Part shown: positions 18,866-28,226 of the stretch, piece after piece
How positions within the stretch are numbered: position 1 is the stretch's first letter
Layout of the letters: every line of letters begins with the position of its first letter
Source: DATEDA01 sp963789885
GTDB taxonomy: Bacteria > Pseudomonadota > Gammaproteobacteria > Burkholderiales > SG8-39
Length of the DNA: 64,000 nt
Assembly (NCBI GenBank): GCA_963789885.1
Contig: CAWBNB010000029.1
Location: forward strand, 124,001-188,000
Reading direction: 5' to 3'
Made by a program: the position numbers and the translations under genes
The notes under the pieces: generated by a model
Seen by the model: only the letters and a program-made list of their open reading frames with translations
Database searches by the model: none
Told to the model about the DNA's origin: nothing

Positions 18866-20226
18866 GCCTGCTGCACACCATAGCCTCCTTTGTCGTCGCG
18901 CTCGGCCTGCTGATCGTCGTGCACGAGCTCGGTCACTATGTCGTCGCGCGCTGGTGCGGGGTCAAAGTCCTCCGGTTCTCCGTCGGCTTCGGGCGCGCGC
19001 TCGTCACCCGCCGGCTCGGACCGGACCGCACCGAGTGGGTGATCGCCGCGGTGCCGCTCGGCGGCTACGTGAAGATGGTCGACGAGCGCGAAGGCGACGT
19101 CGCGCCCGCGGACCTGCCGCGGGCGTTCAACCGCCAGACGGTGTGGAAGCGCTTCGCGATCGTCGCCGCCGGACCGGTCGCCAACTTCCTCCTCGCCATT
19201 GCCCTGTACTGGTGTCTCTTCATGTCCGGCGTGCAGGAGGCGAAGCCGATCCTCGCCGCGCCCGAGGCGGGGACCGTCGCGGCACAGGCGGGGCTGCGGG
19301 CCGGGGACACGATCCGCGCGATCAACGACGAGCCGGTGACGGGCTGGCAGGACGTGCGCTGGCGGCTGCTTCAGCTCGCGCTCGACCGGAAGCAGGCACG
19401 CATCGAAGTCGCCGACACGCGCGGTGCCATCGACTGGCGCACGCTCGATCTTTCGCGCACCGCGGCCGACGAGGTCGAGGGCGATCTCCTGGCGAAGCTC
19501 GGGATGCGGCTGTACCGGCCCGAGCTGCCGCCGGTGATCGGGAAGGTCATCGCTGGCGGCGTGGCTGCCAGGGCCGGACTCGCCGCCGGCGACCGCGTGA
19601 GCGCGGTGGACGGCGAGCGCATGGCGAGCTGGGAAGCGCTGGTCGCGAAGGTCCGCGCGAGCCCCGGCCGCGCGCTGGCGTTCGAAATCGAGCGTGCGGG
19701 CGCCCCGCGGCGCGTCGAGCTCGTGCCCGAAGGGGTGACGCAGGGAACGGAAACGATCGGACGCATCGGCGCAGCGCCCCAGGTCGACGAGGGCGCGCTG
19801 AAGGCCTATTACTTCGAGGTCCGCTATGGCCCGGTCGAGGCCGCGGCGAAGGCCGTCGCGAGAACGTGGGAGATGTCGGTCTTCAGCCTCCGGATGCTCG
19901 GCAAGATGGTCGTCGGCGAAGTCTCGTGGCGCAACCTCTCCGGCCCGGTCACGATCGCCGACTACGCCGGACAGTCGGCGAGCATGGGACTCGCACCGTA
20001 TCTCGCGTTTCTCGCGCTGATCTCGATCAGCCTCGGCGTGCTCAACCTGCTGCCGATCCCCTTACTCGACGGTGGGCACCTGATGTACTATACGATCGAA
20101 GTGCTGAAGGGCAGTCCCGTGTCGGAGCGCGCAATGGAAATCGGTCAGCGCGCAGGCCTCGCGGTCCTACTCTTTTTAATGGCGTTCGCTTTCTATAACG
20201 ATATAAACCGCCTGCTTACGGGCTGA
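18862..20226 (+). CDS. rseP: RIP metalloprotease RseP (site-2 protease)
   Basis: Intramembrane zinc protease that cleaves anti-sigma factor RseA and remnant signal peptides. The protein has 454 residues. HELGH is at residues 21-25 in the first membrane segment. Two PDZ domains occupy the periplasmic middle (GTVAAQAGLRAGDTI and GVAARAGLAAGDRV). The second metal motif NLLPIPLLDGGHL is near the C terminus. The last 20 codons use TTA and ATA codons that are rare in this genome. It lies between dxr and bamA, the normal envelope-stress and assembly context. Confidence 0.96.
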   Translation: MSLLHTIASFVVALGLLIVVHELGHYVVARWCGVKVLRFSVGFGRALVTRRLGPDRTEWVIAAVPLGGYVKMVDEREGDVAPADLPRAFNRQTVWKRFAIVAAGPVANFLLAIALYWCLFMSGVQEAKPILAAPEAGTVAAQAGLRAGDTIRAINDEPVTGWQDVRWRLLQLALDRKQARIEVADTRGAIDWRTLDLSRTAADEVEGDLLAKLGMRLYRPELPPVIGKVIAGGVAARAGLAAGDRVSAVDGERMASWEALVAKVRASPGRALAFEIERAGAPRRVELVPEGVTQGTETIGRIGAAPQVDEGALKAYYFEVRYGPVEAAAKAVARTWEMSVFSLRMLGKMVVGEVSWRNLSGPVTIADYAGQSASMGLAPYLAFLALISISLGVLNLLPIPLLDGGHLMYYTIEVLKGSPVSERAMEIGQRAGLAVLLFLMAFAFYNDINRLLTG

Positions 20227-20237
20227 CGCCTTAGTCG

Positions 20238-22565
20238 ATGACCAAGCGTTGGCGCGTGGCACTGCTCGGGCTCTGCCTCGCTCGATTCGCGTTCGCGTTC
20301 GAGCCCTTCGTCATCCGCGACATCCGCATCGAAGGCATCCAGCGCGTAGAAGCCGGCACCGTCTTCGGCTATCTCCCGGTCAAGGTCGGCGAGACCATGA
20401 CCGAAGAGCGCGCGGCGGAGGCGATCCGGGCGCTCTTCGCGACCGGGCTCTTCACCGACGTGCGCGTGGAAGTCGAAGGGAACGTGCTGGTGGTCTCGGT
20501 CGCCGAGCGGCCGGCGATCGCACAGATCGACTTCGTCGGCATGAAGGAGTTCCCCGCCGACAAGGTGCGCAAGGCGCTGCGCGAGAACGGCATCGCCGAA
20601 GGCCGGACCTACGACAAGGCGCTGATCGACCAGGCCGAGCAGGAGATCAAGCGGCAATACCTCGCCACCGGGCGTTACGGCGTCATCGTCACGACGACGA
20701 TCACGCCGCTTGACCGCAATCGCGTTTCGGTCAACTTCACCGTCGACGAGGGCGAGGTTGCGAAGATCAAGGCGATCAACATCGTCGGCAACCACGCGTT
20801 CAGCGAGTCGGAGCTGCTCGACCTCATGCAACTCCAGACGCCCGGATGGCTGAGCTGGTACACCAAGAACGACCAGTATTCGCGGCAGAAGCTCTCCGCC
20901 GACCTGGAGACGGTCCGCTCCTACTACCTCAACCGCGGCTACCTCGACTTCAACATCGACTCGACGCAGGTCTCGATCACCCCCGACAAGCGCGACATCT
21001 ACATCGTGATCAACGTGACCGAGGGGGACAAGTACACCGTCTCGGAGGTCAAGCTCGGCGGGGAGCTGCTGCTGCCCGAGGCGGAGCTGATGCGGCTCGT
21101 CGCGATCAAGCCGGGCGAGTCGTTCTCGCGCGAGAAGCTCGCCGACTCGACCAAGCGGATCACCGAACGACTCGGGAACGAGGGCTACGCGTTCGCCAAC
21201 GCGAACGCGGTGCCCGACGTCGACAAGGACAAGCAGACCGTCGCGTTCACGATCATGATCGACCCGGGCCGTCGGGTGTACGTGCGGCGCATCAACGTCG
21301 TCGGCAACACCAAGACGCGCGACGAGGTCATTCGCCGCGAGCTGCGCCAGCTGGAGGGCTCGTTCTACGACGGCCAGCGGCTCCAGGAGTCGCGGAAGCG
21401 CGTCGAGCGGCTCGGTTACTTCGAGCCCGGCGTGGAGCTCGAGACCGAGCCGGTGACCGGGACGACGGACCAGGTCGACGTCACGCTGAAGGTGAAGGAG
21501 AAACCGACCGGTGCGGTGCTGTTCGGCCTCGGGTTTTCCAGCGCGGACAAGCTGATCGTGCAGGGATCGATCAGCCAGGCGAACATCTTCGGCAGCGGAA
21601 AGGCGATCAGCCTGAACGCCAACACGAGCAAGGTCAACCGCAACCTCGGCCTCACGTACACCAATCCGTATTTCACGGTCGACGGCGTGAGCTCCGGATT
21701 CAGCATCTACGACCGCAAGTTCGACGCGCAGGCACTCGGGATCGGCAACTACAGCACCGAAACGACCGGGGCCGGCGTGTCGCTCGGGTACCCGATCACA
21801 GATCTCGACCGGATTAACGCCGGGCTTACGATCGAGCAGACCAAGATCGATCTGTCCGACGGTGCCCCGGCGCGGTTCGTTACCTTCGTGGAACAGAACG
21901 GCAGCGATCCCGTGGCGCTTCCGCTGAGCCTTGGCTGGGTGCGCGACCGGCGTGACAGCGCTCTCCTGCCGACGTCGGGCTCGATCCAGCGCTTGTTCGG
22001 AGAGGTCGCCCTGCCGGGGTTCGACCTCAAGTATTACAAGGTCACCTACGACGCGAGCTGGTACTACTCGATCACCCGCGATGTAACCACCCTGCTGCGC
22101 GGGCTGATTGGCTGGGGCGGGGGCTACGGCGGCGCCCAGCTGCCGTTCTTCAAGAACTACTACGCCGGCGGCACCAACTCCGTGCGGGGCTTCCAGCAGG
22201 CGACGCTGGGCCCGCAGGACGCGAACGGCGTGCTCGGCGGCAGCCGGAGCTTGCTCGGCACCGCAGAAATCCTGGTACCGTTCCCCGGCATGGGACAGGA
22301 CAAGTCGTTGCGGATCGGCTGGTTCGTCGACGCCGGCCAGGTCTGGCTAAACCAGCCCGGGCTGTCGCTCGGCGACAAGACGACCTTCGTGAACTCCAAC
22401 GGCGAACTGCAGACCCTGGACCTCGCCTTGCGGTATTCTACGGGCGCGATCTTCGCCTGGACCTCGCCGTTCGGGCCGTTGCGGGCGTTTTATTCGTTTC
22501 CGCTCAACAACCAACCCGGCGACCGGCTGCAGAAGTTCCAGTTCATCTTCGGGCAGCAGTTCTAG
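20238..22565 (+). CDS. bamA: Outer membrane protein assembly factor BamA
   Basis: Central subunit of the machine that inserts beta-barrel proteins into the outer membrane. The protein has 775 residues. A signal peptide ends near residue 20. Five POTRA domains follow to about residue 420 (the first begins FVIRDIRIEGIQRVEAGTV), then a 16-strand barrel. The conserved VRGF lock motif is present in TNSVRGFQQ, and the last residue is Phe, as required for barrel recognition. It is upstream of skp, its periplasmic chaperone partner. Confidence 0.97.
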   Translation: MTKRWRVALLGLCLARFAFAFEPFVIRDIRIEGIQRVEAGTVFGYLPVKVGETMTEERAAEAIRALFATGLFTDVRVEVEGNVLVVSVAERPAIAQIDFVGMKEFPADKVRKALRENGIAEGRTYDKALIDQAEQEIKRQYLATGRYGVIVTTTITPLDRNRVSVNFTVDEGEVAKIKAINIVGNHAFSESELLDLMQLQTPGWLSWYTKNDQYSRQKLSADLETVRSYYLNRGYLDFNIDSTQVSITPDKRDIYIVINVTEGDKYTVSEVKLGGELLLPEAELMRLVAIKPGESFSREKLADSTKRITERLGNEGYAFANANAVPDVDKDKQTVAFTIMIDPGRRVYVRRINVVGNTKTRDEVIRRELRQLEGSFYDGQRLQESRKRVERLGYFEPGVELETEPVTGTTDQVDVTLKVKEKPTGAVLFGLGFSSADKLIVQGSISQANIFGSGKAISLNANTSKVNRNLGLTYTNPYFTVDGVSSGFSIYDRKFDAQALGIGNYSTETTGAGVSLGYPITDLDRINAGLTIEQTKIDLSDGAPARFVTFVEQNGSDPVALPLSLGWVRDRRDSALLPTSGSIQRLFGEVALPGFDLKYYKVTYDASWYYSITRDVTTLLRGLIGWGGGYGGAQLPFFKNYYAGGTNSVRGFQQATLGPQDANGVLGGSRSLLGTAEILVPFPGMGQDKSLRIGWFVDAGQVWLNQPGLSLGDKTTFVNSNGELQTLDLALRYSTGAIFAWTSPFGPLRAFYSFPLNNQPGDRLQKFQFIFGQQF

Positions 22566-22593
22566 CGCACGGGGATCGCGGACGGGGGTCGAT

Positions 22594-23109
22594 TTGAAGA
22601 TCGTACGATTCATCGTGGCGCTGCCGCTTATGCTCGCTGCGGGCGCAAGCCTCGCCCAGGCCGAGGGCAGGATCGGGTTCGTGAACCTCGACCGGATCCT
22701 GCGCGACGCGGCGCCGGCTGTGCGCGCGCAGAAGAAGCTCGAAGCGGAGTTCCAGAAGCGGGAGCAGGAGCTGGCGCGGACGGCCGAAGGCCTCAAGCGC
22801 CTGCAGGAGTCGCTCGAGAAGAACGCGATGACGATGTCGGAGTCGGATCGCGCGAAGCGCGAGCGCGAGTTCCAGGACACGACCCGCGAGTTCCAGCGCA
22901 GGCAGCGCGAGCTCCGCGAGGACTTCAACCAGCGGCGCAACGAAGAGCTGTCGGGCATCCTCGAGCGCGCCAACCGCGCCGTGCGGCAGATCGCGGAGGC
23001 CGAGAAGTACGACATCATCTTCCAGGAGGCTGTCTACGCCAGCGCGCGCATCGACATCACCGACAAGGTGATCCGCGCGCTCGACGACAGCGCGCCCGCG
23101 AAGAAGTAG
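22594..23109 (+). CDS. skp: Periplasmic chaperone OmpH/Skp
   Basis: Jellyfish-shaped trimer that holds unfolded outer-membrane proteins in the periplasm for BamA. The protein has 171 residues with an N-terminal signal peptide (to about residue 23), then IGFVNLDRILRDA and a long charged coiled coil, ending with YDIIFQEAVYASARIDITDKVI. The start codon is TTG, as no ATG or GTG is suitably placed. It sits between bamA and lpxD. Confidence 0.94.
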   Translation: MKIVRFIVALPLMLAAGASLAQAEGRIGFVNLDRILRDAAPAVRAQKKLEAEFQKREQELARTAEGLKRLQESLEKNAMTMSESDRAKREREFQDTTREFQRRQRELREDFNQRRNEELSGILERANRAVRQIAEAEKYDIIFQEAVYASARIDITDKVIRALDDSAPAKK

Positions 23110-23132
23110 GCGGCGGCGCGGGGCGCGCGGGC

Positions 23133-24173
23133 ATGGCGCAAGGCCCGTTCCGGCTCGGCGAGATCGTCGGCCGGCTGGGCGGCGAGCTCCTAGGCGACCC
23201 GGCGGTCGAGGTGCGCGGCCTGGCAACGCTGCGGGGCGCGCAGCCCGGTGACCTGTCGTTCCTTGTCCAGCCGAAGTATCGAACCGACCTGGCGGCCACC
23301 CGCGCCTCCGCGGTGATCCTGTCGCAGGGTGAACGCGATGCGACGGGCCTCCCGCGCATCGTCTGCCGCGACCCGTACGCGTACTTCGCCCACGTCTCGC
23401 AGCTCTTCCATCCGCCCCGGCCGGTGATCCCGGGGGTCCATCCGGCAGCAGTCGTCGCCCCGGACGCGAGCATCCCGGCGAGCGTCAGGGTCGAGGCAGG
23501 GTGCGTCGTCGAGCGCGGCGTGACGCTCGGCGAGCGGGTGGTTCTGGGTGCCGGCTGTTTCGTGGGGGAGGGCGCGACGATCGGCGCCGACAGTCGCCTG
23601 TATCCGCGCGCGGTCGTGCACGATGCCTGCGTGATCGGAGCACGCGCGATCGTCCATTCAGGCGCGGTGATCGGCGCGGACGGTTTCGGATTCGCCCCCG
23701 AGGACGGCAGGTGGATCAAGATCGCGCAGACCGGGCGCGTGGTGATCGGGGACGACGTCGAGGTGGGAGCGAACACCTCGATCGATCGCGGGGCGATCGA
23801 CGACACGGTGATCGAAGACGGCGTCAAGCTCGACAACCAGATCCAGATCGGCCACAACTGCCGGATCGGCGCCCACACCGCGATCGCCGGCTGCGTCGGC
23901 ATCGCCGGCTCGACCACCATCGGCCGGCACTGCATGATCGGCGGCGCGGCGATGATCGGCGGGCACCTGTCGATCGCCGACCGCACGATCATCGCCGGGA
24001 GCACCGTGGTGACCAGGTCGATCGACCGGGCCGACACCTACTCGAGCGTGATCCCCGCCACCGAGGTGCGCGGGTGGCGCCGGACGGTTGCCCTGATGCG
24101 CGGCCTCGCGCGCATGTCGGAGCGAATTCGCGAGCTCGAGCGCCGGCTCGCAGGAACGGAGCGAGAACGATGA
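23133..24173 (+). CDS. lpxD: UDP-3-O-(3-hydroxyacyl)glucosamine N-acyltransferase LpxD
   Basis: Third acylation step of lipid A synthesis: it adds the N-linked hydroxyacyl chain from acyl-ACP. The protein has 346 residues. An N-terminal uridine-binding domain (FRLGEIVGRLGGELLGD, LSFLVQPKY) precedes a left-handed beta helix of hexapeptide repeats from about residue 100. The catalytic histidine is in QIQIGHNCRIG, and a C-terminal helical tail follows. Its stop overlaps the fabZ start (ATGA). Confidence 0.97.
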   Translation: MAQGPFRLGEIVGRLGGELLGDPAVEVRGLATLRGAQPGDLSFLVQPKYRTDLAATRASAVILSQGERDATGLPRIVCRDPYAYFAHVSQLFHPPRPVIPGVHPAAVVAPDASIPASVRVEAGCVVERGVTLGERVVLGAGCFVGEGATIGADSRLYPRAVVHDACVIGARAIVHSGAVIGADGFGFAPEDGRWIKIAQTGRVVIGDDVEVGANTSIDRGAIDDTVIEDGVKLDNQIQIGHNCRIGAHTAIAGCVGIAGSTTIGRHCMIGGAAMIGGHLSIADRTIIAGSTVVTRSIDRADTYSSVIPATEVRGWRRTVALMRGLARMSERIRELERRLAGTERER

Positions 24174-24613
24174 ACGCGATGGACATCAAGGCGGTGATGG
24201 ACCACTTGCCGCACCGTTACCCGTTCCTGCTGATCGACCGGGTGCTCGAGCTCGAGCCGGGCAAGCAGATCCTCGCCTTGAAGAACGTGACGATCAACGA
24301 GCCGTTCTTTCCCGGACATTTCCCGCACCATCCGGTGATGCCCGGCGTGATGGTGATCGAGGCGCTGGCCCAGGCCGCGGCGATCCTCGCGTTCAGATCG
24401 GGCGAGCGCCGCCCGGACGCGAGCTCGGTGCTGTACTTCGTCGGCATCGACGAGGCGCGGTTCAAGAGCCCGGTCGAGCCCGGCGATCAGCTGACGCTCC
24501 AGGCCCGGATCGAGCGGCACCTCAAGGGCATCTGGAAGTTCTCGACCGAGGCGCGCGTGGGCGAGCGGATCGCCGCGGAGGCGAAGATGATGTGCGCGCT
24601 GCGCAGCGCCTGA
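24170..24613 (+). CDS. fabZ: 3-hydroxyacyl-ACP dehydratase FabZ
   Basis: Dehydrates 3-hydroxyacyl-ACP in fatty acid elongation and competes with LpxA/LpxD for the same substrate, hence the operon. The protein has 147 residues with a single hot-dog fold. HRYPFLLIDRV is near the N terminus, catalytic H50 is in FPGHFP, and E64 is in VIEALAQ. The start is set by the 4-bp overlap with lpxD. Confidence 0.97.
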   Translation: MNAMDIKAVMDHLPHRYPFLLIDRVLELEPGKQILALKNVTINEPFFPGHFPHHPVMPGVMVIEALAQAAAILAFRSGERRPDASSVLYFVGIDEARFKSPVEPGDQLTLQARIERHLKGIWKFSTEARVGERIAAEAKMMCALRSA

Positions 24614-24627
24614 CGCTCCGCCCGAGG

Positions 24628-25400
24628 ATGATTCACCCGACCGCAATCATCCACCCGCAGGCGGCGCTCGGCGCGAACGTGAGCGTCGGCGCGTACTCGA
24701 TCATCGGCGAGCACGTGGAGATCGGCGACGGCACCGAGATCGGGCCGCACTCGATCGTCGAGGGCCCGACGCGGATCGGCCGGCGAGAACCGGATCGGCA
24801 GCTTCACCGTGCTCGGCGGCGCCGCCGCAGGACAAGAGCTATCGGGGCGAACCGACCCGCCTCGAGATCGGCGACCGCAACACCATCCGCGAATACTGCA
24901 CTTTCAACCGCGGGACGATGAAGGACGCGCGCGTCACGCGGGTCGGCGACGACAACTGGATCATGGGCTACGTGCACCTCGCCCACGACTGCCAGATCGG
25001 CAACAGCACCGTGCTCGCGAACAGCACCCAGCTCGCCGGCCACGTGCACATCGGCGACTGGGCGATCCTCGGCGGGTTCACCGGCGTGCACCAGTTCGTG
25101 CGCATCGGCGCCCACACGATGATCGGTGGCGGGACGATGCTGCGGCAGGACGTCCCGCCGTACGTCACGGTCGCCGGCAACCCGCCAAAGGCGTTCGGGG
25201 TGAACAGCGAAGGGCTGAGGCGGCGCGCGTTCACGCCCGAGACGATCGAGGCAATCCAGGCAGCCTATCGCACGCTGTACCGCGCGGGCCTCTCGTTTGC
25301 CGACGCTCAGGCCGAGCTCGCGCGCACGGCGGCCGGCCGCCCCGAGCTGACCGCGCTGGTCGAATTCCTCCGGGCCGCGACTCGCGGCATCGTGCGTTAG
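24628..25400 (+). CDS. lpxA: UDP-N-acetylglucosamine acyltransferase LpxA (two frameshifts)
   Basis: First step of lipid A synthesis. The beginning (MIHPTAIIHPQAALGANVSV) and end (VAGNPPKAFGVNSEGLRRR) are clear, with left-handed beta-helix repeats between. Two single extra bases break the frame: one near nt 24783 (GGCCGGCGAGAAC) and one near 24825 (GGCGGCGCCGCCGCAGG). Removing both restores a continuous protein of about 256 residues including GEPTRLEIGD and a CTFNRGT catalytic segment with the expected loop. The catalytic region HLAHDCQIG follows. As the gene is essential for LPS, I regard both shifts as sequence errors. Confidence 0.92.
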
Positions 25401-25493
25401 GGAGCGATACGATGCCGAAGGCCACGCCGGTCGCGACTCTGGGGTGCCCGGGGAGCCGCGGCCTCTCGGGACGTGGCGACTAGAGCGGAGCCG

Positions 25494-26642
25494 ATGGCGA
25501 GCATCGTCATGGTCGCAGGCGAGGCCTCCGGCGACCTTCTCGGCAGCCGCCTGATCGACACCCTCCGCCGCCGCATCCCGGCGGCGAAGTTCGCCGGCAT
25601 CGGCGGGCCGCGGATGATCGCCGCCGGGTTCGAGTCGTGGTTTCCCCAGGAGACGCTCGCGGTGCGCGGCTTCGTCGAGGTGCTGCGCCACCTGCGCGGG
25701 ATCCTCGCGGTCCGGCGCGAGCTTGCGCGGCGGATCCTCGCCGACCGGCCGCAGCTCTTCCTCGGGATCGACTCCCCGGAGTTCAATCTCGGCCTCGAGC
25801 GGCGCCTGAAGAACGCCGGCATCCGCACCGCTCACATGGTCAGCCCGCAGGTGTGGGCCTGGCGGTCCGGGCGGGTGCGCAGCATCGGGCAGTCGGTGTC
25901 CCAGCTGCTCGTGCTGTTTCCGTTCGAGGAAGCGCTGTACCGCGAGGCGGGCATCGACGTGACCTACGTCGGCCATCCCCTCGCCGACGAGATCCCGGAC
26001 CGGATCGACCGCGAGGCGATGCGCGCCGAGCTGCGCCTGCCGGCGCGCGCGAAGGTCGTCACCGTGCTGCCGGGAAGCCGGCAGTCCGAGATCGAAATGA
26101 TGGCCGACGTGTTCATCGAGACGGCGAAGGCGATCGCCCGCACCAGCCCCGACGTACGCTTCCTGGTGCCGCTTGTGACGCGCGAGACGCGCGCGCTCTT
26201 CGAGGAGGCGGTCTACCGCTGCAACGCGCGCGAGCTACCCCTGACGCTGCTCTTCGGGCATGCCCGTGACGCGCTGGCGGCGTGCGACGTCGCCCTCGCA
26301 GCCAGCGGTACGGTGACCCTGGAGGCGGCGCTGTCGCATCGCCCGATGGTCATCGCCTACCGCGTCGCCCCGCTCTCGGCCGCGGTCGCGCGGTGGCTGG
26401 TGCGCGTCCCGCATATCGGTCTGCCGAACATCCTGTGCGGCGAAGCGGTGGCGCCGGAGTTCCTGCAGGACGACGCCACGCCGGAGAATCTCGCCCAGGC
26501 GGTCGCGAACCTGCTCGCCGACGAGCCCGTACGCCGGCGGATCGAGCACCGGTTCGAGCGACTGCACCACGAGCTCCGCCGCGACGCCGCGGAGCGCGCG
26601 GCCGACGCGCTGATGCCGCTGCTCGCGCCCGGGGCCGCGTGA
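25494..26642 (+). CDS. lpxB: Lipid-A-disaccharide synthase LpxB
   Basis: Condenses UDP-diacylglucosamine with lipid X to make the lipid A disaccharide. It is a GT19 enzyme on the inner-membrane face. The protein has about 382 residues, with VAGEASGDLLGSRL at the N terminus, SPQVWAWRSGR, and LPGSRQSEI in the nucleotide-sugar domain. I chose ATG 25494 because homology starts there with GCGGAG upstream. A GTG at 25473 is also in frame. The 93-bp gap from lpxA carries only a 23-codon open frame (25412-25483) of no recognisable kind. Confidence 0.95.
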   Translation: MASIVMVAGEASGDLLGSRLIDTLRRRIPAAKFAGIGGPRMIAAGFESWFPQETLAVRGFVEVLRHLRGILAVRRELARRILADRPQLFLGIDSPEFNLGLERRLKNAGIRTAHMVSPQVWAWRSGRVRSIGQSVSQLLVLFPFEEALYREAGIDVTYVGHPLADEIPDRIDREAMRAELRLPARAKVVTVLPGSRQSEIEMMADVFIETAKAIARTSPDVRFLVPLVTRETRALFEEAVYRCNARELPLTLLFGHARDALAACDVALAASGTVTLEAALSHRPMVIAYRVAPLSAAVARWLVRVPHIGLPNILCGEAVAPEFLQDDATPENLAQAVANLLADEPVRRRIEHRFERLHHELRRDAAERAADALMPLLAPGAA

Positions 26643-27250
26643 AGAGCGCCCGGTGCACCTGCGGCGTCGACGAGGCCGGCCGCGGTCCGCTGGCCGGCCC
26701 GGTCTACGCGGCGGCGGTGATCCTCGATCCTGGGCGCCGGATCCGGGGCCTCGACGACTCGAAACAGCTCGCACCGGCCGTGCGCCTCGAGCTCGCGGAG
26801 CGGATCCGGTCGCGCGCGCTCGCCTGGGCGGTTGCAAGCGCGTCGGTGGAGGAGATCGACGCGCTGAACATCCTTCAGGCGGCGCTGCTCGCGATGCGTC
26901 GCGCCGTTACCGCACTCGGCGTCGTCCCCGAGCTCGCGCTCATCGACGGCCTGCATTGTCCGCAACTGCCGATCGAGGTCCGGGCGATCGTCGACGGGGA
27001 CGCCAAAGTGAAGGCGATCTCGGCCGCCTCCATCCTCGCGAAGACCGCGCGCGATGCCGAAATGGTCAGGCTTGCCGAGCGCTACCCGCAGTACGGCTTC
27101 GAGCGCCACAAGGGCTATCCGACGCCCGAGCATCTCGCGCTCCTGCGGCGTTTCGGTCCGTGCGAGGTCTACCGGCGCAGCTTCGCGCCGGTCCGCGCAC
27201 TGCTCACCGGTGGCGAGCAGGCGGCGCTGTTTCCTTCGGACCCGCAGTGA
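26639..27250 (+). CDS. rnhB: Ribonuclease HII
   Basis: Cuts RNA-DNA hybrids and removes misincorporated ribonucleotides. The protein has 203 residues. The DEAGRGPLAGPV motif holds catalytic D11 and E12. Further acidic sites are in LALIDGL and later AKTARDAEM. The GTG start overlaps the lpxB stop (GTGA). Its last 47 bp overlap the 3' end of senB on the other strand. In related genomes rnhB is commonly followed by a TrmH-family methyltransferase gene, and here the senB/senA pair separates them. Confidence 0.93.
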   Translation: MKSARCTCGVDEAGRGPLAGPVYAAAVILDPGRRIRGLDDSKQLAPAVRLELAERIRSRALAWAVASASVEEIDALNILQAALLAMRRAVTALGVVPELALIDGLHCPQLPIEVRAIVDGDAKVKAISAASILAKTARDAEMVRLAERYPQYGFERHKGYPTPEHLALLRRFGPCEVYRRSFAPVRALLTGGEQAALFPSDPQ

Positions 27251-28199
27251 CGCGGCTCGCCTCGCGCACGACCGCGAGGAGCCGCTGCCGTTCGGCGGCC
27301 GGCGCGAAGAGCCGGCGCCGGGCGGCCACGCCGGCCTTCAGCCGCCGATAGAACGCGGGGTCGGACCGGGCGCGGTCGATGAGGCGCGCCAATGCGCGCT
27401 CGTCCGCAAGGGGGTAGTACCCCGGATAGTCGCGGCCGAGCATTCCGACGTTGCCCCGAATGCGCGAGGCGATCACCGGCACGCCGGCGCGCGCGGCCTC
27501 GCATATCACGTTTGCGCCGCCCTCCATGCGGGAGCTGACCACGAGGAGGTGGCTCGCCCCGAGCAAGGCGAGCGCGCGCGAGTGCGGAACGCCGCCGATC
27601 CAGCGATAGCGCGGATCGGCGCGCGCGAGGCGGGCGGCCTCCTTGGCCATGGCGGGTGCGAGCGCATCGCCTACGTGCAGAACCTCGAGCTCCGTCGCAT
27701 CGCGGAGATACCGCAAAGCGAGCGCGGCGCGGAACGGGTCTTTCTCGTCGCGCAAGTGCCCCACCACGCACAGCCGGAACCTGCGCAAGAGCGGTCGTGC
27801 GCGGCGCGACACCCGCGCCGATTGATACACCGGACGGACTTTCCGCCGCAGGCGTGGGGCCACCTCGAGCGCCCCCATGTCCTGGAGCGTCACGAGCAGG
27901 GTAGCCGCCTCGAGGGAACGCTGCGCGGCGGCATCGACGCGGATGTCACGGTACAGGTCGGTACCGGTGAGCACGACGATCAGCGGGCGCTCGGGATACC
28001 GCGCGCGAAAGCGCGCGATCGAGGCGGCGCTCCTGCGGGCGTGCAGCGCGATCATCAGGTCGCACTCGGCGCCGTCCCAGGCCGAGGCGACCCGGACCCG
28101 GTGGCCGGCGTCGCGCAGGAACGCGGCGTAGCGCTGCGCCGTGTGGCGATTCCCGGTGCGGGTGCTCGCCGCAGACGGCGTCACGATCGCGATTCTCAT
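27204..28199 (-). CDS. senB: Probable selenosugar synthase SenB (GT4-like glycosyltransferase)
   Basis: GT-B fold glycosyltransferase of 331 residues, of the small family known as TIGR04348. It starts MRIAIVTPSAAS with TGNRHTAQR, and the donor-site E-x7-E motif is EGGANVICE at residues 226-234. Members of this family next to an EgtB-like gene have been shown to be SenB, which joins selenophosphate to a UDP-sugar to form a selenosugar. The divergent neighbour here is exactly such an EgtB-like gene, only 27 bp away between start codons. The function is inferred from family and context. The alternative is a glycosyltransferase of unknown substrate. The 3' end runs 47 bp into rnhB. Confidence 0.78.
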   Translation of the reverse strand: MRIAIVTPSAASTRTGNRHTAQRYAAFLRDAGHRVRVASAWDGAECDLMIALHARRSAASIARFRARYPERPLIVVLTGTDLYRDIRVDAAAQRSLEAATLLVTLQDMGALEVAPRLRRKVRPVYQSARVSRRARPLLRRFRLCVVGHLRDEKDPFRAALALRYLRDATELEVLHVGDALAPAMAKEAARLARADPRYRWIGGVPHSRALALLGASHLLVVSSRMEGGANVICEAARAGVPVIASRIRGNVGMLGRDYPGYYPLADERALARLIDRARSDPAFYRRLKAGVAARRRLFAPAAERQRLLAVVREASRVTAGPKETAPPARHR

Positions 28200-28226
28200 C
28201 CTCTTTCCCGTTAAACTCGGGCCCCG

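Noticed and set aside
25412..25483. 23-codon frame between lpxA and lpxB
   Set aside because: Too short, no similarity recognised, and no good ribosome-binding site. It may be chance.
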